A stretch of DNA of 64,000 nucleotides from Tachypleus tridentatus (GCF_004210375.1 NC_134833.1:21321396-21385395); one strand, 5' to 3'; shown: positions 13,601 to 24,701, numbered from the stretch's first letter. The notes: generated from the sequence alone by a model not told the origin. Numbers and translations are program-made.

Positions 13601-16600
13601 CGAAACCCACAAAATGACTCTCACTTAGGATGTTAGTCTTAGATTATCAGTTAATACTGTATCGTCCTTGGTCTTACCGAAGTCCACTTTCCCCCAGCCA
13701 GTGGCTACGCAATCCAGATCCTGAAACGTGTCTTCCTTACTGGGCATGCAAACTGGCCGAATGTTTTCGTTGACAATCACTGGCTCCGATAGTCGCATTA
13801 TTGCGATGTCATTGTCATATTTTGAGTACCAAGCATTGTATTGTACCTTGGACACATTGTATGTCTTCTCACTGTCTTCCTTTTTCTTTATGTGATGATC
13901 CCCTAACCGGACTTTCCAGTACTGGGGTTGGGGTAACGTAAAGAGTGGACTAAAAGTACAAGTAATCATAGTTTGTATGTAGATGTAACATAATAAACTC
14001 ATGAACACTGTTACACTTAATGAAAGTTACTTAAAAAGAGGAGTGATCGGAATCTCTGTCCAGAAATTTATTAACACAAGTGAGTAATTTTGTTGATGCA
14101 ATTTTTAGACTTTCCACGAAATGAATTTATAAAAACAAAAATTTATTACATTTAATGAAAGTTATTTAAAAAGAGGAGTGATCGGAAGCTGTGTCCAAAA
14201 ATTTATTAAAACAAGTGAGTAATTTTGTTGATGTAGTTTATAGACTTTCCACGTAATGACTTTAAAAGAAAGGCAACAACAAACAAACACAAACTATAGT
14301 TTTTTTATCTGTACAGTTGTTGAAATCGGTTTATTAAATGTATTTGTATTTTTGGCAAGACTACTGAGGTCATCTGCTGTTGTCCCTAATTTCGAACTAT
14401 TGATCAGAAATGATACAGACGGACAACACCCTCGCCCGTCCTATATCAAGGAGTTGATCTTCAGTGTTATAACGAACTCACAGCTTAAGATGCGGGAAAT
14501 ATACTATGGTACGGTACGGATTTGAACCAATCTTACTACCTTTGAAGTCCAGGGTTTTATCATAGGATTACCCAACGACCGCTTTGGCAATAGATTCTTT
14601 TGATTTGACTGTTTTAGGGCACAGCTACACTGGGCTATATCGCGAGGAATCGAACCTCCGGATTTTAACGTTGTAAGTCTTACCGCTATCCTACAAATGG
14701 ACATTGGTAACAAAACTTGTGACATGTGAATAAACAACAACAAGAAGACAAAAATGAAATAAATAAATAAAATACAACGAACTCAAATTCTAGTTTATTT
14801 TTAGTTTTATGAGTTAGCTCAACTGATAAAACAAATCGCCAATGGCTCACTTCTAAGTTTAAGGAATTATAACCCTAAAACTGGATTCAGAGGCCTCATT
14901 GGGAAATTTTGTGCGTAACAACAAACAAACAGTAAATAATACTACATTAAATGTTTTTCACGTACTTTAAAAGAGGAACAACAACAACAACTGAAATATT
15001 CATCATGAAATTTAGATAATTTGTATCAAACCACAATACTCCAATTTTTATAAGATTGGAAATGATATAAGTGGATTAAGAATAAATAAAACTAAAGTAA
15101 CTGTAATCAGAGAAGTGATTTAGAGGTGAAAATGCTTCTTTAAGAAGAGTGAATGATTTTGATTTTATGATCCTTTTAAATAAATATTCACAAATGTTCA
15201 CTTTTATAATAACAAAAAAAAACAACTAATACTTGTTTCTATAACAAAAAGTCCGCTAGTGGCACAGCAGTATCTCTGCGGACAAACCGGATTTCGATAC
15301 CCGTGGTGGGCGGAGCATAGAGAACCCATTGTATGGGGTTGTGTTTAACTACAAAAATAAAACTATAACAAAAGAAAACTAACAATTATTATATGAACTC
15401 TTTGACAATTGACAATAACATAACATTAAAGACGAAGCTATGCTTATTTCACACGCAGATATCTGAGAGATTTGGTTTGTTTTGGATTTCGCGCAAAGCT
15501 CGATGAGGGTTATCTGCGATAGCCGTCCCTAATTTAGCATTACAGGGAAGGCAGATAGTCATCGCCACCCACCGCCAACTCTTAAACTACTCTTTTACCA
15601 GCGAACAGTGGGATTGACCGCACACATTATAACAGCCCCACGGCTGAAAGGGCGAGCATGTTTGGTGTGACGGGGATTCGAACCCGCGACCCTTGGATTA
15701 CGAGTGGAGTAACTTAACCACCGGGCCATCTGATAGAAGAACAGCCAATATTAAACGTACGCGATATGTTGTTTAAGACTCTTTAATGTATGTAAATTGA
15801 TAGGTAAAATTATATATGGCTTTTCTATACGTTAAAACACTTGTGTTTGTGAGCCTTCGGTCCTCTCATTGGAGCTTCACGGGACAACATTGTACCGAGT
15901 TCAATACGCTGTTGCGCGAAGAAGTCTCCGATCATTCTATACATTCAGTACACAGACTAACAACAGTGTGAAGCTAGCTTGATTGCTAAGGGACATGATA
16001 CATTATCACTACTGAATAAATATGATAAACAGTCTTACTTGCTGATGCAGTGGGCAGCTGTCAGAACCGATTGTTGATCAATCAATACTCCTCCGCACCA
16101 GTGACCCAGAAAACCATACTGAGGATGAGTTAGCAGAATAGAGGCCTAACAAATAGAATATAACGTTTGAAAAATGTTGTGCAGTTAATAATATATACAT
16201 TGGTATAAAAATGCTTTGTTTTGTTCATTAAAACGAGTAAGAAGCGCTTTTTTTTTTCCTTTCAGCTTTTTCTCATACTCGGTGTTGAGGTCTTATAGAT
16301 CTGTGAGGGTCAGGTGCAAATCGCCTCTTCTTCCTCCGTAGTAGACAGTAGGCTTCAGGAGAATATGAATTTGAATGAGGGCCAGAGTATCCTGCACTTA
16401 CCCTGACCCCTTTCAGAGCAATGTCCATGTAGATACTTACATTTATATTCATGCTATTAAATAAATTTTTTCTTTATTAGATATTGCAAATTGCAGCACA
16501 TGGCACACAGTTCTACATGTATTTATCACATCAGATTAGTTTTAACGCTAATAGAAAACATGTACACAAAATACGCTATCAATGCTATCGTTTGGTTTGT

Positions 16601-18962
16601 TTTGAATTTCGCGCAAAGCTACACGAGGACTATCTGCGTTAGCCGTCCCTAATTTAGCAGTCTAAGACTAGAGGGAAGGCAGTTAGTTATCACCACTCAC
16701 CGCCAACTCTTGGGCTACTCTTTTACCAACAAATAATGGGATTGCCTGTCACATTATAACGCCCCCACGGCTGAAAGAGTGAACATGTTTAGTGACGGAA
16801 TTCGAATTCGCAACAGTCAGGTTGTGATTCGAGCTCCCTAACCACCAAGCTGTGCCACAGCCCTTCGGGTTGGAATTAAAAGCATTTTTTCGAGTTGCAA
16901 TTGAATTTTTCGTTTTTTGTTATTTTTTGCCCTGCCAAGTTATACAAGGACTTTATCCAGGGTTTGAACTGATATATAAGAGAAATACTAGTTAGTTAAA
17001 AGCACTCTCCACCCACTTCTGGGCTATTGTGATCGAATAATGGGATTTCGCTGTCACTCTTATAACATGTATACATCCGCAAATTTCTAATTATTAAAAA
17101 ATATTTTATCCCCCGTTTAAGCAGCTAGTTTGCTGGGATTGATGTTTATTATTAAGCGCAAAGCTACACTCTGCTCACCAAGGGTATCGAGACTCAGTTT
17201 CTAGCAGTGTCCGCATATAAGTCCGCATATCAAATATCAAAAGGTTTATTGGAAATGTACTGGAAGACATTGCAGATACATGGTTAACGAGATCTTCTTT
17301 GATTTTAGTGTGTTTGACCCATCTTTCTCGATTAACTTTAACTTTATTAGCTTCAATTTCAATTTAAAATCCTTGTTTATAATTTCCATTATATTTTGCA
17401 CAGAACCAGTGAATATGTAAAGTTTCCTTGGAAAGGTTTCTCTTTTGTAACCGGTCTTCACTCTACAAATGAGGACATTGCTTCGGATTGGTTCGTGGTG
17501 TTACTGCACCTCGTTATCGGATTGGTTCGTGGTGTTACTGCACCTCGTTATTACCTCACACGCTTTACTCTACCACCGCCTTTATTGGCATAGCAGTAAG
17601 TCTACGGATTTACAACGCTAAAATCAGGGGTTCGATTCCCCTTGGTGGACTCAGCAGATAGCCCGATGTGACTTTGTTATAAGAAAACAGATACATCAGA
17701 TTCCTTGCTTCTTTGGATGGTGGACTCAGCAGATAGCCCGATGTGACTTTGTTATAAGAAAACAAACACATCAGATTCCTTGCTTCTTTGGATGGTGGAC
17801 TCAGCAGATAGCCCGATGTGACTTTGTTATAAGAAAACAGATTCCTTGGTTCTTTGGACAACATTGGAAGTTCTCTTTCACGAAATTTTGTTTTACTCAA
17901 CGTCGTTTATTGTTCTTCTTATAAAAATTCATTTCTGAGATAAAAAATGTCAACGATTAATTTAATCCTGCTGAACATGTGGGAATACGCAGTGAATCAT
18001 ACATACAGGTGTTAACTTCATCACTCGTGGCACACCTCCGATTTGATGCGATATCCCAGAGCATTAACATGTATCAATTATTATAATTAAATACGATTAA
18101 CCCCCAGTAAATCACATGAACTGAATGGCTTTATTTTATTTAATAGATATATAAATTTTAAAATGAAAAGAAACAAGTTTATTTTTACTATCTCCATTCT
18201 TCTACTGAACGGAATAGCGCCCCCTCTAGTAACTCAGCGGTACGTTTGAAGGCTTATAACGCTAAAAACCAGGCTTAGGTATCCATGGTGGGCACAGCAC
18301 AGATTTCTCTCTTTGCGCATAACAACAAACGCCCCCCCCCCGCTAGTACAGTGGTAAGTCTAAGGATTTGTACGCTAAAATCAGGGGTTCGATTCCACTC
18401 GGTGAGCTCACCAGATAGCCCGATGTTGCAAAAACATACACAACAAACAAATAAACAAACTGAAGGGAACTAACATTTATAACAAGTGTTCACTTAGATT
18501 AACGTCTTTGATGCGAGTTTCGATACTTGTAATTTTAAGCTCTATTGTATTTCTTTGCTACCTCACTTATTTAAGCGGATTCTTTCTTACAAAGCAAATA
18601 GACAACACCCCTACCTGCCATGGCCATTCTCCTTGCTGTGCTTTCTGGCCACCTACAATACGAAGGGTGAAAGGGTTATCCACATACTTGCTCACTCCAC
18701 ATTCTGGAAAGAGAGAACAGTCAAATTATTACAGCTTTATTAATGTTGACCTAAAGAAGCTTCTGAGATATATTTTTATTTCAAGTGACTTTCTCGTCAT
18801 CAAGGAAAGCTTTCTCGTGTTACCAGAAATCTTAGCTACTTAAATTAAGTATTTGCTTTTCCTACTTTATGGTAACACCAAGACAACTTTAGTCTTACCA
18901 TCAGCAGTAATTACTATCGCAAACGAAATTATGAAAGTCCAATAAAACCAAAAGGTTTCCAT
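7457..18962 (-). CDS. Serine protease 1, secreted S1 family (whole gene, six exons)
   Basis: Spliced from exons 18962-18899, 18703-18615, 16145-16039, 13949-13678, 10367-10216 and 7612-7457 (64+89+107+272+152+156 = 840 nt, 279 residues plus stop). All introns have GT..AG ends and the phases 1,0,2,1,0 join without a frame break. The order is: hydrophobic signal peptide (residues 1 to about 20), a short light chain with Cys23, activation cleavage after Arg36 before IVGG, catalytic His83 (TAAHC), Asp134 (YDNDIAIM) and Ser231 (GDSGGP). The length and motifs fit a simple secreted chymotrypsin-fold protease without clip or CUB domains. Position 189 (residue 225) is Gly and position 226 (residue 262) is Asp, as in crustacean brachyurins, so trypsin-like specificity should not be assumed. 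Introns are full of SINEs and minisatellites. The substrate is unknown; digestion or haemolymph cascades are both possible. No stop or frameshift was seen. Confidence 0.92.
7749..8012 (+). mobile_element. SINE family A, full length
   Basis: Full head and body, in protease 1 intron 5. A second copy in the opposite orientation follows 160 bp later. Confidence 0.88.
8172..8431 (-). mobile_element. SINE family A, full length
   Basis: Inverted relative to the copy at 7749-8012; ends at the head CCGGTATGGTCAGGTGGC on the minus strand. Confidence 0.88.
8432..9527. other. Protease 1 intron 5, unique part
   Basis: AT-rich intron sequence without recognised repeats or coding. Confidence 0.5.
9528..10055. 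repeat. Minisatellite, 68 bp, about eight copies
   Basis: Unit contains GTTAGAACAAACACAGTTTT, AGGCCAATAATTACAACGAA and TCATTGTTGAGATCTCC. Lies in protease 1 intron 5, 160 bp below exon 5. Confidence 0.9.
10216..10367 (-). CDS. Protease 1 exon 5 (substrate-pocket approach)
   Basis: The acceptor is tgttttcag and the donor gtaagt, phase 1 to 0. It codes FLRKVNVKVFDNSVC, HLCAG and GGKGTCH. The residue aligned with chymotrypsin 189 is Gly (residue 225), where trypsins have Asp. Confidence 0.92.
10545..10770 (-). mobile_element. SINE family A, head truncated
   Basis: Body complete; stops within the B-box region (GAGTTCGAATCCTCG on the minus strand). In protease 1 intron 4. Confidence 0.85.
10956..11205 (-). 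mobile_element. SINE family A, diverged
   Basis: Whole-length match with many substitutions; an older copy in protease 1 intron 4. Confidence 0.82.
11905..12255. repeat. Degenerate minisatellite, about 60 bp, six copies
   Basis: Recurring CACCTTAACTGGTGTTAGGA-like and CAAACATTTTTTTAGAGCTT-like blocks in protease 1 intron 4. The 116-codon plus ORF 11663-12013 overlaps it. Confidence 0.7.
12256..13242. other. Protease 1 intron 4, unique part
   Basis: Nothing recognised beyond short A/T runs. Confidence 0.5.
13243..13517 (-). mobile_element. SINE family A, full length
   Basis: Young-looking copy in protease 1 intron 4, about 160 bp from exon 4; head GGGCCCGGCATGGCAAAGCG on the minus strand. 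Confidence 0.88.
13678..13949 (-). CDS. Protease 1 exon 4 (catalytic Asp)
   Basis: The acceptor acttttag (phase 2) keeps the frame; a closer AG before TACTGG would break it. It codes VRLGDHH, then YDNDIAIMRL with catalytic Asp134, then RPVCMP and CVATGWGKVDF. The donor is G|gtaaga, phase 1. Reading on past the donor gives a few intronic codons that stop at 13625. Confidence 0.93.
14020..14262. repeat. Tandem duplication, about 130 bp
   Basis: AATGAAAGTTACTTAAAAAG ... AGACTTTCCACGAAATGA occurs twice; protease 1 intron 3, next to exon 4. Confidence 0.85.
14355..14470. repeat. Dispersed repeat, also at 58445-58545
   Basis: TCATCTGCTGTTGTCCCTAA, then GATCAGA..ATG.AAC. and ATCAAGGAG. The same order occurs at 58445-58545 (TCTACTGTTGTCCCTAATTT, GTTGATCAGA). 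Confidence 0.5.
14612..14702 (-). mobile_element. SINE family C, diverged
   Basis: GCTACACTGGGCTATAT, GGAATCGAACCTCCGGATTT, TAAGTCTTACCGCTATCCTA, the complement of the family C head and tail. Confidence 0.55.
15252..15357 (+). mobile_element. SINE family B
   Basis: CGCTAGTGGCACAGCAGTAT ... GGTGGGCGGAGCATAG; protease 1 intron 3. Confidence 0.72.
15471..15730 (-). mobile_element. SINE family A
   Basis: Short internal deletion after the tail (ATTTAGCATTACAGGGAAGG lacks the usual GTGTAAGACTAG). In protease 1 intron 3. Confidence 0.85.
16039..16145 (-). CDS. Protease 1 exon 3 (catalytic His)
   Basis: The acceptor is ctatttgttag and the donor gtaaga, phase 0 to 2. It codes a segment with HWCGGVLI and VLTAAHCIS, so it carries the catalytic His (residue 83) and both cysteines of the His loop. 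Confidence 0.94.
16591..16862 (-). mobile_element. SINE family A, diverged head
   Basis: Body clear; the tRNA-like head is decayed. In protease 1 intron 2. Confidence 0.83.
17155..17225 (-). mobile_element. SINE family B fragment
   Basis: GCGCAAAGCTACACTCTGCT and GGGTATCGAGACTCAG. Confidence 0.6.
17484..17552. repeat. Direct repeat of 34 bp, two copies
   Basis: CGGATTGGTTCGTGGTGTTA then CTGCACCTCGTTAT, twice in a row. Confidence 0.9.
17578..17690 (+). mobile_element. SINE family C
   Basis: tRNA-like head: GGTAAGTCTACGG near CATAGCAGTAAG, TTACAACGCTAAAATCAGG, GGTTCGATTCCCCTTGGTGG, tail CAGATAGCCCGATGTGACTT. In protease 1 intron 2; the tail is tandemly repeated after it. Confidence 0.75.
17640..17860. 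repeat. Tandem repeat of a SINE C tail, about 77 bp, three copies
   Basis: GGTGGACTCAGCAGATAGCC, CGATGTGACTTTGTTATAAG and CAGATTCCTTGCTTCTTTGG repeat. The 96-codon minus ORF is made by it. Confidence 0.9.
18220..18332 (+). mobile_element. SINE family B
   Basis: CTCTAGTAACTCAGCGGTA ... CATGGTGGGCACAGCACAG; followed at once by a family C copy. Confidence 0.65.
18336..18445 (+). mobile_element. SINE family C
   Basis: CCGCTAGTACAGTGGTAAGT ... GGGTTCGATTCCACTCGGTG; starts after a run of C. Confidence 0.75.
18615..18703 (-). CDS. Protease 1 exon 2 (activation site)
   Basis: The acceptor is ctctctttccag and the donor gtaggg, phase 1 to phase 0. It codes a short light chain with one Cys (residue 23, presumably disulphide-linked to the catalytic chain), then LRIVGGQKAQQGEWPWQ. 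Arg36-Ile37 is the predicted activation cleavage. An unrelated plus-strand ORF (18508-18843) overlaps this exon and is a shadow. Confidence 0.93.
18899..18962 (-). CDS. Protease 1 exon 1 (signal peptide)
   Basis: Starts at the ATG whose A is at 18962 and codes METFWFYWTFIISFAIVITA, a typical hydrophobic secretion signal, then Asp and one base of the next codon. The donor is G|gtaaga, phase 1. The start is favoured because it follows a TATA box by about 60 bp and gives a clean signal peptide. Confidence 0.88.
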
Positions 18963-19015
18963 CGTGTGCTTCTAATTCTGCTTCGTTACACTTTCGTGCA
19001 CACTGGACTTCTGAT

Positions 19016-19027
19016 CCTTATATAAGG
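19016..19027 (-). promoter_or_regulatory. TATA box of protease 1
   Basis: CCTTATATAAGG, a perfect 12-bp palindrome holding TATATAAGG on the minus strand, about 55 bp above the protease 1 ATG. Transcription would start near 18990. The same sequence also fits a CArG box, CC(A/T)6GG. No clean TCAGT initiator is seen at the expected distance. Confidence 0.65.
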
Positions 19028-19547
19028 CGCAATTAACTCCTCCCATTATCCAGGAAACACCTCCAACCAAGTAGCTTTTAGTTGTGGATGTCACCTGCTC
19101 CGTTGTGGAGAGGATGACGTCCTTGGAACTACATTTTTTTTCTGTTTTGATTTAATATTCTTCAGAACACGCCTCGCCTACCTGCATGGCGACTTTTAAC
19201 ATCTTGTTAGTCGCTCAGAATGTTCGTGTTTAAAATCAAATACCGTTAGAAATTCTAATTTGTTCAAACTTGAAGACTAAAGTAATCATTGTAGAACAGT
19301 GTACATATTTAACTGTTATATATATATGAAACACATATTAAATATACGTTAATACAAAATACATGTTTAATTAAAGACATTTAGGATCATCTTCAAATTC
19401 CATCGTCAGCGTTAGAACTAAAAAGTCAGTTCATGATATTCTAAGTTATTCTTATAAAGATATAGAAATACAAATAGCTGAAATTTTCTTATGACTTTGG
19501 TTAAGAAATGCACATAATTCTAAGATCTGTGTGTTTTTTTATAGCAA

Positions 19548-19652
19548 AGCCATATCGGGCTATCTGCTGAATCCACCGAGGGAAATCGAATAGCTGATTT
19601 TAGCGTTGTAAATCCGTAGACTTACCGCTGTACCAGCTGGGAGACATCTGAG
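19548..19652 (-). mobile_element. SINE family C
   Basis: AAAGCCATATCGGGCTATCT ... CTTACCGCTGTACCAGC. Confidence 0.72.
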
Positions 19653-19834
19653 ATGTGTTCATCTGCTTATATGATTCTAAGATGTGACCTTTTGTCTGTA
19701 CATGGTTTTCAGGAAAAATTAATCTTAAAGATACGATAATATTTACCGGTTATGAGATTATTCTAAGAGTGGGTTTTTGGACACTGAAGCAATCTTTTGA
19801 AACTTACGAATTATTAAGAAAATTTAAAGTCATG

Positions 19835-20135
19835 ATTTTGTTTGTTTTGAACTTCGCTCAAAGCTACACCTATCTGTACTAGGTGGATAAGGCACTCGAC
19901 TCGTAATCCGAGGTTGCGGGTTCGAATCCCCGTCACACCAAACATGCTCCCCCTTTCAGCCGTGGGGGCGATATAATGTGATGGTCAATCCCACTATTCA
20001 TTCGTAAAAGAGTAACCCAAGAGTTGGCGGTGAGTGGTGATGACTAGCTACCTTACCTCTAGTCTTATACTGCTAAATTAAGGGACGACTAGCGTAGATA
20101 ACCCTCGAGTAGCTTTGCGCGAAGTTCAAAAACAA
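19835..20135 (+). mobile_element. SINE family A with inverted tail stub
   Basis: A minus-oriented tail stub (19835-19880) joins directly to a plus-oriented copy that lacks its first bases (19881-20135). A fold-back arrangement. Confidence 0.82.
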
Positions 20136-20607
20136 AACAAAATTATTTTCGACCAATAAACAGTTATCTCTGAATATTGAATATGCACAACACAATTTCC
20201 TTACTAGAAAATTCACAAGTAGGATAAACGTAATCTATTTCTGAGAAATTTTTGTGCTCATATTCGAAGGAAAGGAAAAATATGTAACAGGCACCAAGGT
20301 CTTCAGAGCAACGAACCGTTAACCTTGCGCGCAATAGGCGAAAGGACACTGATGGAAATTCCAAGGCCTCCTAATGCGAGCCTCGAAAAAAAAAGTTGAA
20401 AAAAACGCTATATTTTGAAAAATAAAAATTACTATTACAAATAAGTAAGTATTTTGTTTATATGTTTATGTTTCTAGAAATATTAACTTTCGATCTCAGC
20501 TGACAGTGTAATGAGAGCGAAACTAAAAATGAACCTAGCACTCAATATGACTACTTAACCATAATTAAATGAAATAGAAACCCTATTTGTTTATAGGGCT
20601 TATAGGC

Positions 20608-20690
20608 TGTTGATGCACAGGCCTAATCCCTGCCAGCGGAATAACATTAAAAAGTGCATAATACTCATTATTAGAACAATCTCAGTCTGT
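20608..20690. repeat. Direct repeat, first copy
   Basis: GATGCACAGGCCTAATCCCT ... TTAGAACAATCTCAGTCTG; second copy at 20992-21075. Confidence 0.8.
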
Positions 20691-20991
20691 AAGTTTTTAG
20701 GGTTTCTATTTCATTTTTATCAAGACTTCTTGGGCCTACGTGTTTTTAGGACGTCATAAATATAATTGAATATACCTTTTGCACTTTTATACGTAGAAAG
20801 GTTAGAATGCATTGCTTTATCAGTTGTATGCGGTCACTATTGGCGGTATTTTCGGTCGTAATCCCAATAATATCTCTCGAAGTTCGGCCAACTTATGTTT
20901 TTTAGGTTTATCTCAAATACATGCGTTAAACTAACATTGTAAAAATCGCTCTTATGATAAAACTACAAAATAAGATAATTTTCAGTTCTAT

Positions 20992-21075
20992 GCTGTTAAT
21001 GCACAGGCCTAATCACTGCCAGCGGAATAACATTAAAAAATGCATGGTGCTCATTAGTAGAACAATCTCATCCTG
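20992..21075. repeat. Direct repeat, second copy
   Basis: AATGCACAGGCCTAATCACT ... GTAGAACAATCTCATCC, same orientation as the copy at 20608. Confidence 0.8.
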
Positions 21076-21300
21076 GTCGAGACTGTAAGATCAACTTTGA
21101 AATCTGATTTCAAATTTATTTCTCTATTGAACAACCAACTAAAACTGGGCTTAAATCAAGTATGGGCATTTAGATTTTTTTAATCTACTTATTTATGATA
21201 TTTGTATTAACTATTCGAAATAATTTTAAGTTTCGGAATGACCGATAAAAGTGAGAATAAACCAAGGACTGCAGACATTGAAACTTCATAACGTTGTTAA

Positions 21301-21563
21301 TTGTTTGCTTTTGAATTTCGCACAAAGCTACAAGAGGGCTATCTGTGCTAGCCGTCCATAATTTAGCAGTGTAAGACTAGAGGGAAGGCAGCTAGTCATC
21401 ACCACCCACCGCCAACTCTTGGGCTACTCTTTTACCAACGAAAAGTGGGATTGACAGTCACATTATAACGCCCCCACGGCTGGGAGGGCGAGCATGTTTG
21501 GCGCGACTCCGCGACCCTCAGATTACGAGTCGCACGTCTTAACACGCTTGGCCATGCCGGGCC
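21301..21563 (-). mobile_element. SINE family A, full length
   Basis: Nearly consensus, with a short deletion in the B-box region. Confidence 0.87.
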
Positions 21564-22113
21564 AACGTTGTTAATAAACAAGGCGTTGTTTTACAGGATG
21601 TGTTTGAGTGAAGGTTGTTAGGTACGTGTAAACTGTATAGCAAATGTAAAAGATAGATTCGGTCGTCCTTGACATTATGTTTACACAGAAGAGGCTGTGA
21701 AGATGTGGTACTTTTGGTAAAATGTCACATTTCTACCTGAATTCAACCGAAATTAATTAATAATTCAACTTTTAATTAATAGTTTGTTCTTTCGTCGTTC
21801 ATTAGTCTTTTGAAATATTTATTTAATATTCATACATAAATTATAAATTACATAAAATAAACCACTTTAAGTATTATAAATCAATTTTTAGTCCTATTTA
21901 AGAATAGATGTTTCATGATTCAAATTGATCGTTTTGTTGAAAAAGTATATCTTATTTATTTATATTTGTTCAATACTGAAACAGTAGTTAAGGTATTAAA
22001 TGATAGGGGAAATGAACTTTCTTTTCATAATGCATAATTTCAGAAGAAAAAAGCTAAAAATATCCTCAAACAATCCGATGAACAGTTCTATATAAATATT
22101 TGGTGTTAGTCTT

Positions 22114-22392
22114 GGCCCGGCATGGCCAGGCACGTTAAGGCGTGCGACTCGTAATCTGAGGGTCGCGGGTTCGCATCCGCGTCGCGCCAAACATGCTCGC
22201 CCTCCCAGCCGTGGGGGCGTTATAATGTGACGGTCAATCCCACTATTCATTGTTAAAAGAGTAGCCCAAGAGTTGGCGGTGGGTGGTGATGACTAGCTGC
22301 CTTCCCTCTAGTCTTACACTGCTAAATTACGGACGGCTAGCACAGATAGCCCTCGAGTAGCTTTGTGCGAAATTCCAAAAAAAAAACAAAAC
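22114..22392 (+). mobile_element. SINE family A, full length
   Basis: Nearly consensus, with an A-rich end. Minus-strand ORFs at 21996-22250 and 22327-22545 overlap it and are not genes. Confidence 0.88.
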
Positions 22393-22462
22393 AATTGGTG
22401 TTAGTAATGATATATTTAAAGATATATTATTTCCATGATTGTTACTTGGCACACACACGCGC

Positions 22463-22590
22463 ACCCACCTCCAGTGGCATAGCAGCATGTCTGAGGACTT
22501 ATATCGATAAAGTCGAGGTTTCGATATTCGCGGTGGGCAGAGCACATATAGCCCTTCACGTAGATTTGTGCTTAATAATAACAGCTAATA
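22463..22590 (+). mobile_element. SINE family B
   Basis: CCAGTGGCATAGCAGCATG ... GCGGTGGGCAGAGCACATA. Confidence 0.7.
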
Positions 22591-22839
22591 ACAAAGAGAG
22601 TTTTAGTTTGTCAGCCACATGTAGGGGCACTTGATAACTGGTAAGTGTGACCCATTAGTGTAAACATGCTTATAGATTCTTCGTTTTCTTATTTATTTAT
22701 TATTGAATGCCACATCAGAAATAGTTGTATATGTAGTTTTTGAATAATAAAACATGCTTTGTCAAATATGGTTAGTATTTCTAGTATTAGGACATTGAAA
22801 GTTAGTTCTATAATTGAAGTGAAATTTAATAAAATATTA

Positions 22840-24660
22840 TACTGATCAGTATGATAACACCTAGAGCACTCTTGATAGTATTATAACACTTAAAGTACCA
22901 GTAACTATTTGTGATCAGTATTATAACACCTAGAGCACTGTTGATAGCATTTTAACACTTAAAGTACCAGTAACTATTTGTGATCAGTATTATAACACCT
23001 AGAGCACTGTTGATAGCATTATAACACTTAAAGTACAAGGAACTATTTGTGATCAGTATGATAACACCTAGAGCACTGTTGATAGCATTATAACACCTAG
23101 AGCACTGTTGATAGTATTATAACACTTAAAGTACCAGTAACTATTTGTGATGAGTATTATAACACCTAGAGCACTGTTGATAGTATTATAACACCTAGAG
23201 CACTGTTGATAGCATTATAACACCTAGAGCACTGTTGATAGTATTATAACACCTAGAGCACTGTTGATAGTATTATAACACCTAGAGCACTGTTGGTAGC
23301 ATTATAACACCTAGAGCACTGTTGATAGTATTATAACACCTAGAGCACTGTTGATAGCATTATAACACTTGAAGTACCAGTAACTATTTGTGATCAGTAT
23401 GATAACACCTAGAGCATTGTTGATAGTATTATAACACTTAAAGTACAAGGAACTATTTGTGATCAGTATGATAACACCTAGAGCACTGTTGATAGTATTA
23501 TAACACCTAGAGCACTGTTGATAGTATTATAACACCTAGAACACTGTTGATATTTTTTAACACCTAGAGCACTGTTGATTGATAGCATTATAACACTTGA
23601 AGTACCTATTTGTGATCAGTATGATAACACCTAGAGCACTGTTGATAGTATTATAACACTTAAAGTACTAGTAACTATTTGTGATCAGTATGATAACACC
23701 TAGAGCACTGTTGATAGTATTATAACACCTAGAGCACTGTTGATAGTATTATAACACCTAGAGCACTGTTGATAGCATTATAACACCTAGAGCACTGTTG
23801 ATAGTATTATAACACCTAGAGCACTGTTGATAGTATTATAACACCTAGAGCACTGTTGATAGTATTATAACACCTAGAGCACTGTTGATAGTATTATAAC
23901 ACTTAAAGTACTAGTAACTATTTGTGATCAGTATGATAACACCTAGAGCACTGTTAATAGCATTATAACACCTAGAGCATCGTTGATAGTATTATAACAC
24001 CTAGAGCACTGTTGATAGTATTATAACACTTAAAGTACAAGTAACTATTTGTGATCAGTATGATAACACCTAGAGCATTGTTGATAGTATTATAACACTT
24101 AAAGTACAAGGAACTATTTGTGATAGATGATAACATAGAGCACTGTTGATAGTATTATAACACCTAGAACACTGATAGCACTTAAAGTTGATATTTGTGA
24201 TCAGTATGATAACACCTAGAGCACTGTTGATAGTATTATAACAACTACAGTTGATTGTTGATAGAACATTATTTTTTAACACCTAGAGCACTGTTGATAG
24301 TATTATAACAACTACAGCATTGTTGATAGCATTATAACACCTAGAGCACTGTTGATAGTATTATAACAACTACAGCATTGTTGATAGCATTATAACACCT
24401 AGAGCATTGTTGATAGTATTATAACACTTAAAGTACAAGGAACTATTTGTGATCAGTATGATAACACCTAGAGCATTGTTGATAGTATTATAACACCTAG
24501 AGCACTGTTGATAGTATTATACAAGGAACATTTGTGATCAGTAAGATAACACCTACAGCATTGTTGATAGCATTATAACACCTAGAGCACTGTTGATAGC
24601 ATTATAACACTTAAAGTATTAAAAACTACTTGTGATCAGTATGATAACACTTAGAGTACT
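22840..24660. repeat. Two-module tandem array, 29 bp and 40 bp
   Basis: The short module is TATTATAACACCTAGAGCAC + TGTTGATAG; the long module is TATTATAACACTTAAAGTAC + CAGTAACTATTTGTGATCAG. They are mixed irregularly, with runs of up to six short modules. Toward 24120-24540 the array decays. Confidence 0.92.
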
Positions 24661-24701
24661 ATTGTACATTTCTGACCTGTGCGGTAACACTATAAAGTAC
24701 A

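Larger units (their letters stand above)
19028..21300. other. Upstream region of protease 1
   Basis: Apart from the SINEs and the paired direct repeat, nothing coding is seen. GGAAACACCTCC at 19052-19063 is loosely kappa-B-like, which is too weak to call. Confidence 0.3.

Noticed and set aside
13625-13677. End of the open frame after protease 1 exon 4 as coding
   Set aside because: It lies beyond a strong phase 1 donor that joins in frame to exon 5.
17610-17900. 96-codon minus ORF with repeated peptide
   Set aside because: It is produced by the tandem SINE C tail repeat.
18508-18843. 111-codon plus ORF
   Set aside because: It is antisense to protease 1 exon 2, whose splice sites and motif are clear.
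19052-19063. Kappa-B-like site above protease 1
   Set aside because: One loose match at no fixed distance; expected by chance.
22840-24660. CRISPR-like appearance of the repeat array
   Set aside because: Modules are head to tail without unique spacers, and the genome is eukaryotic.
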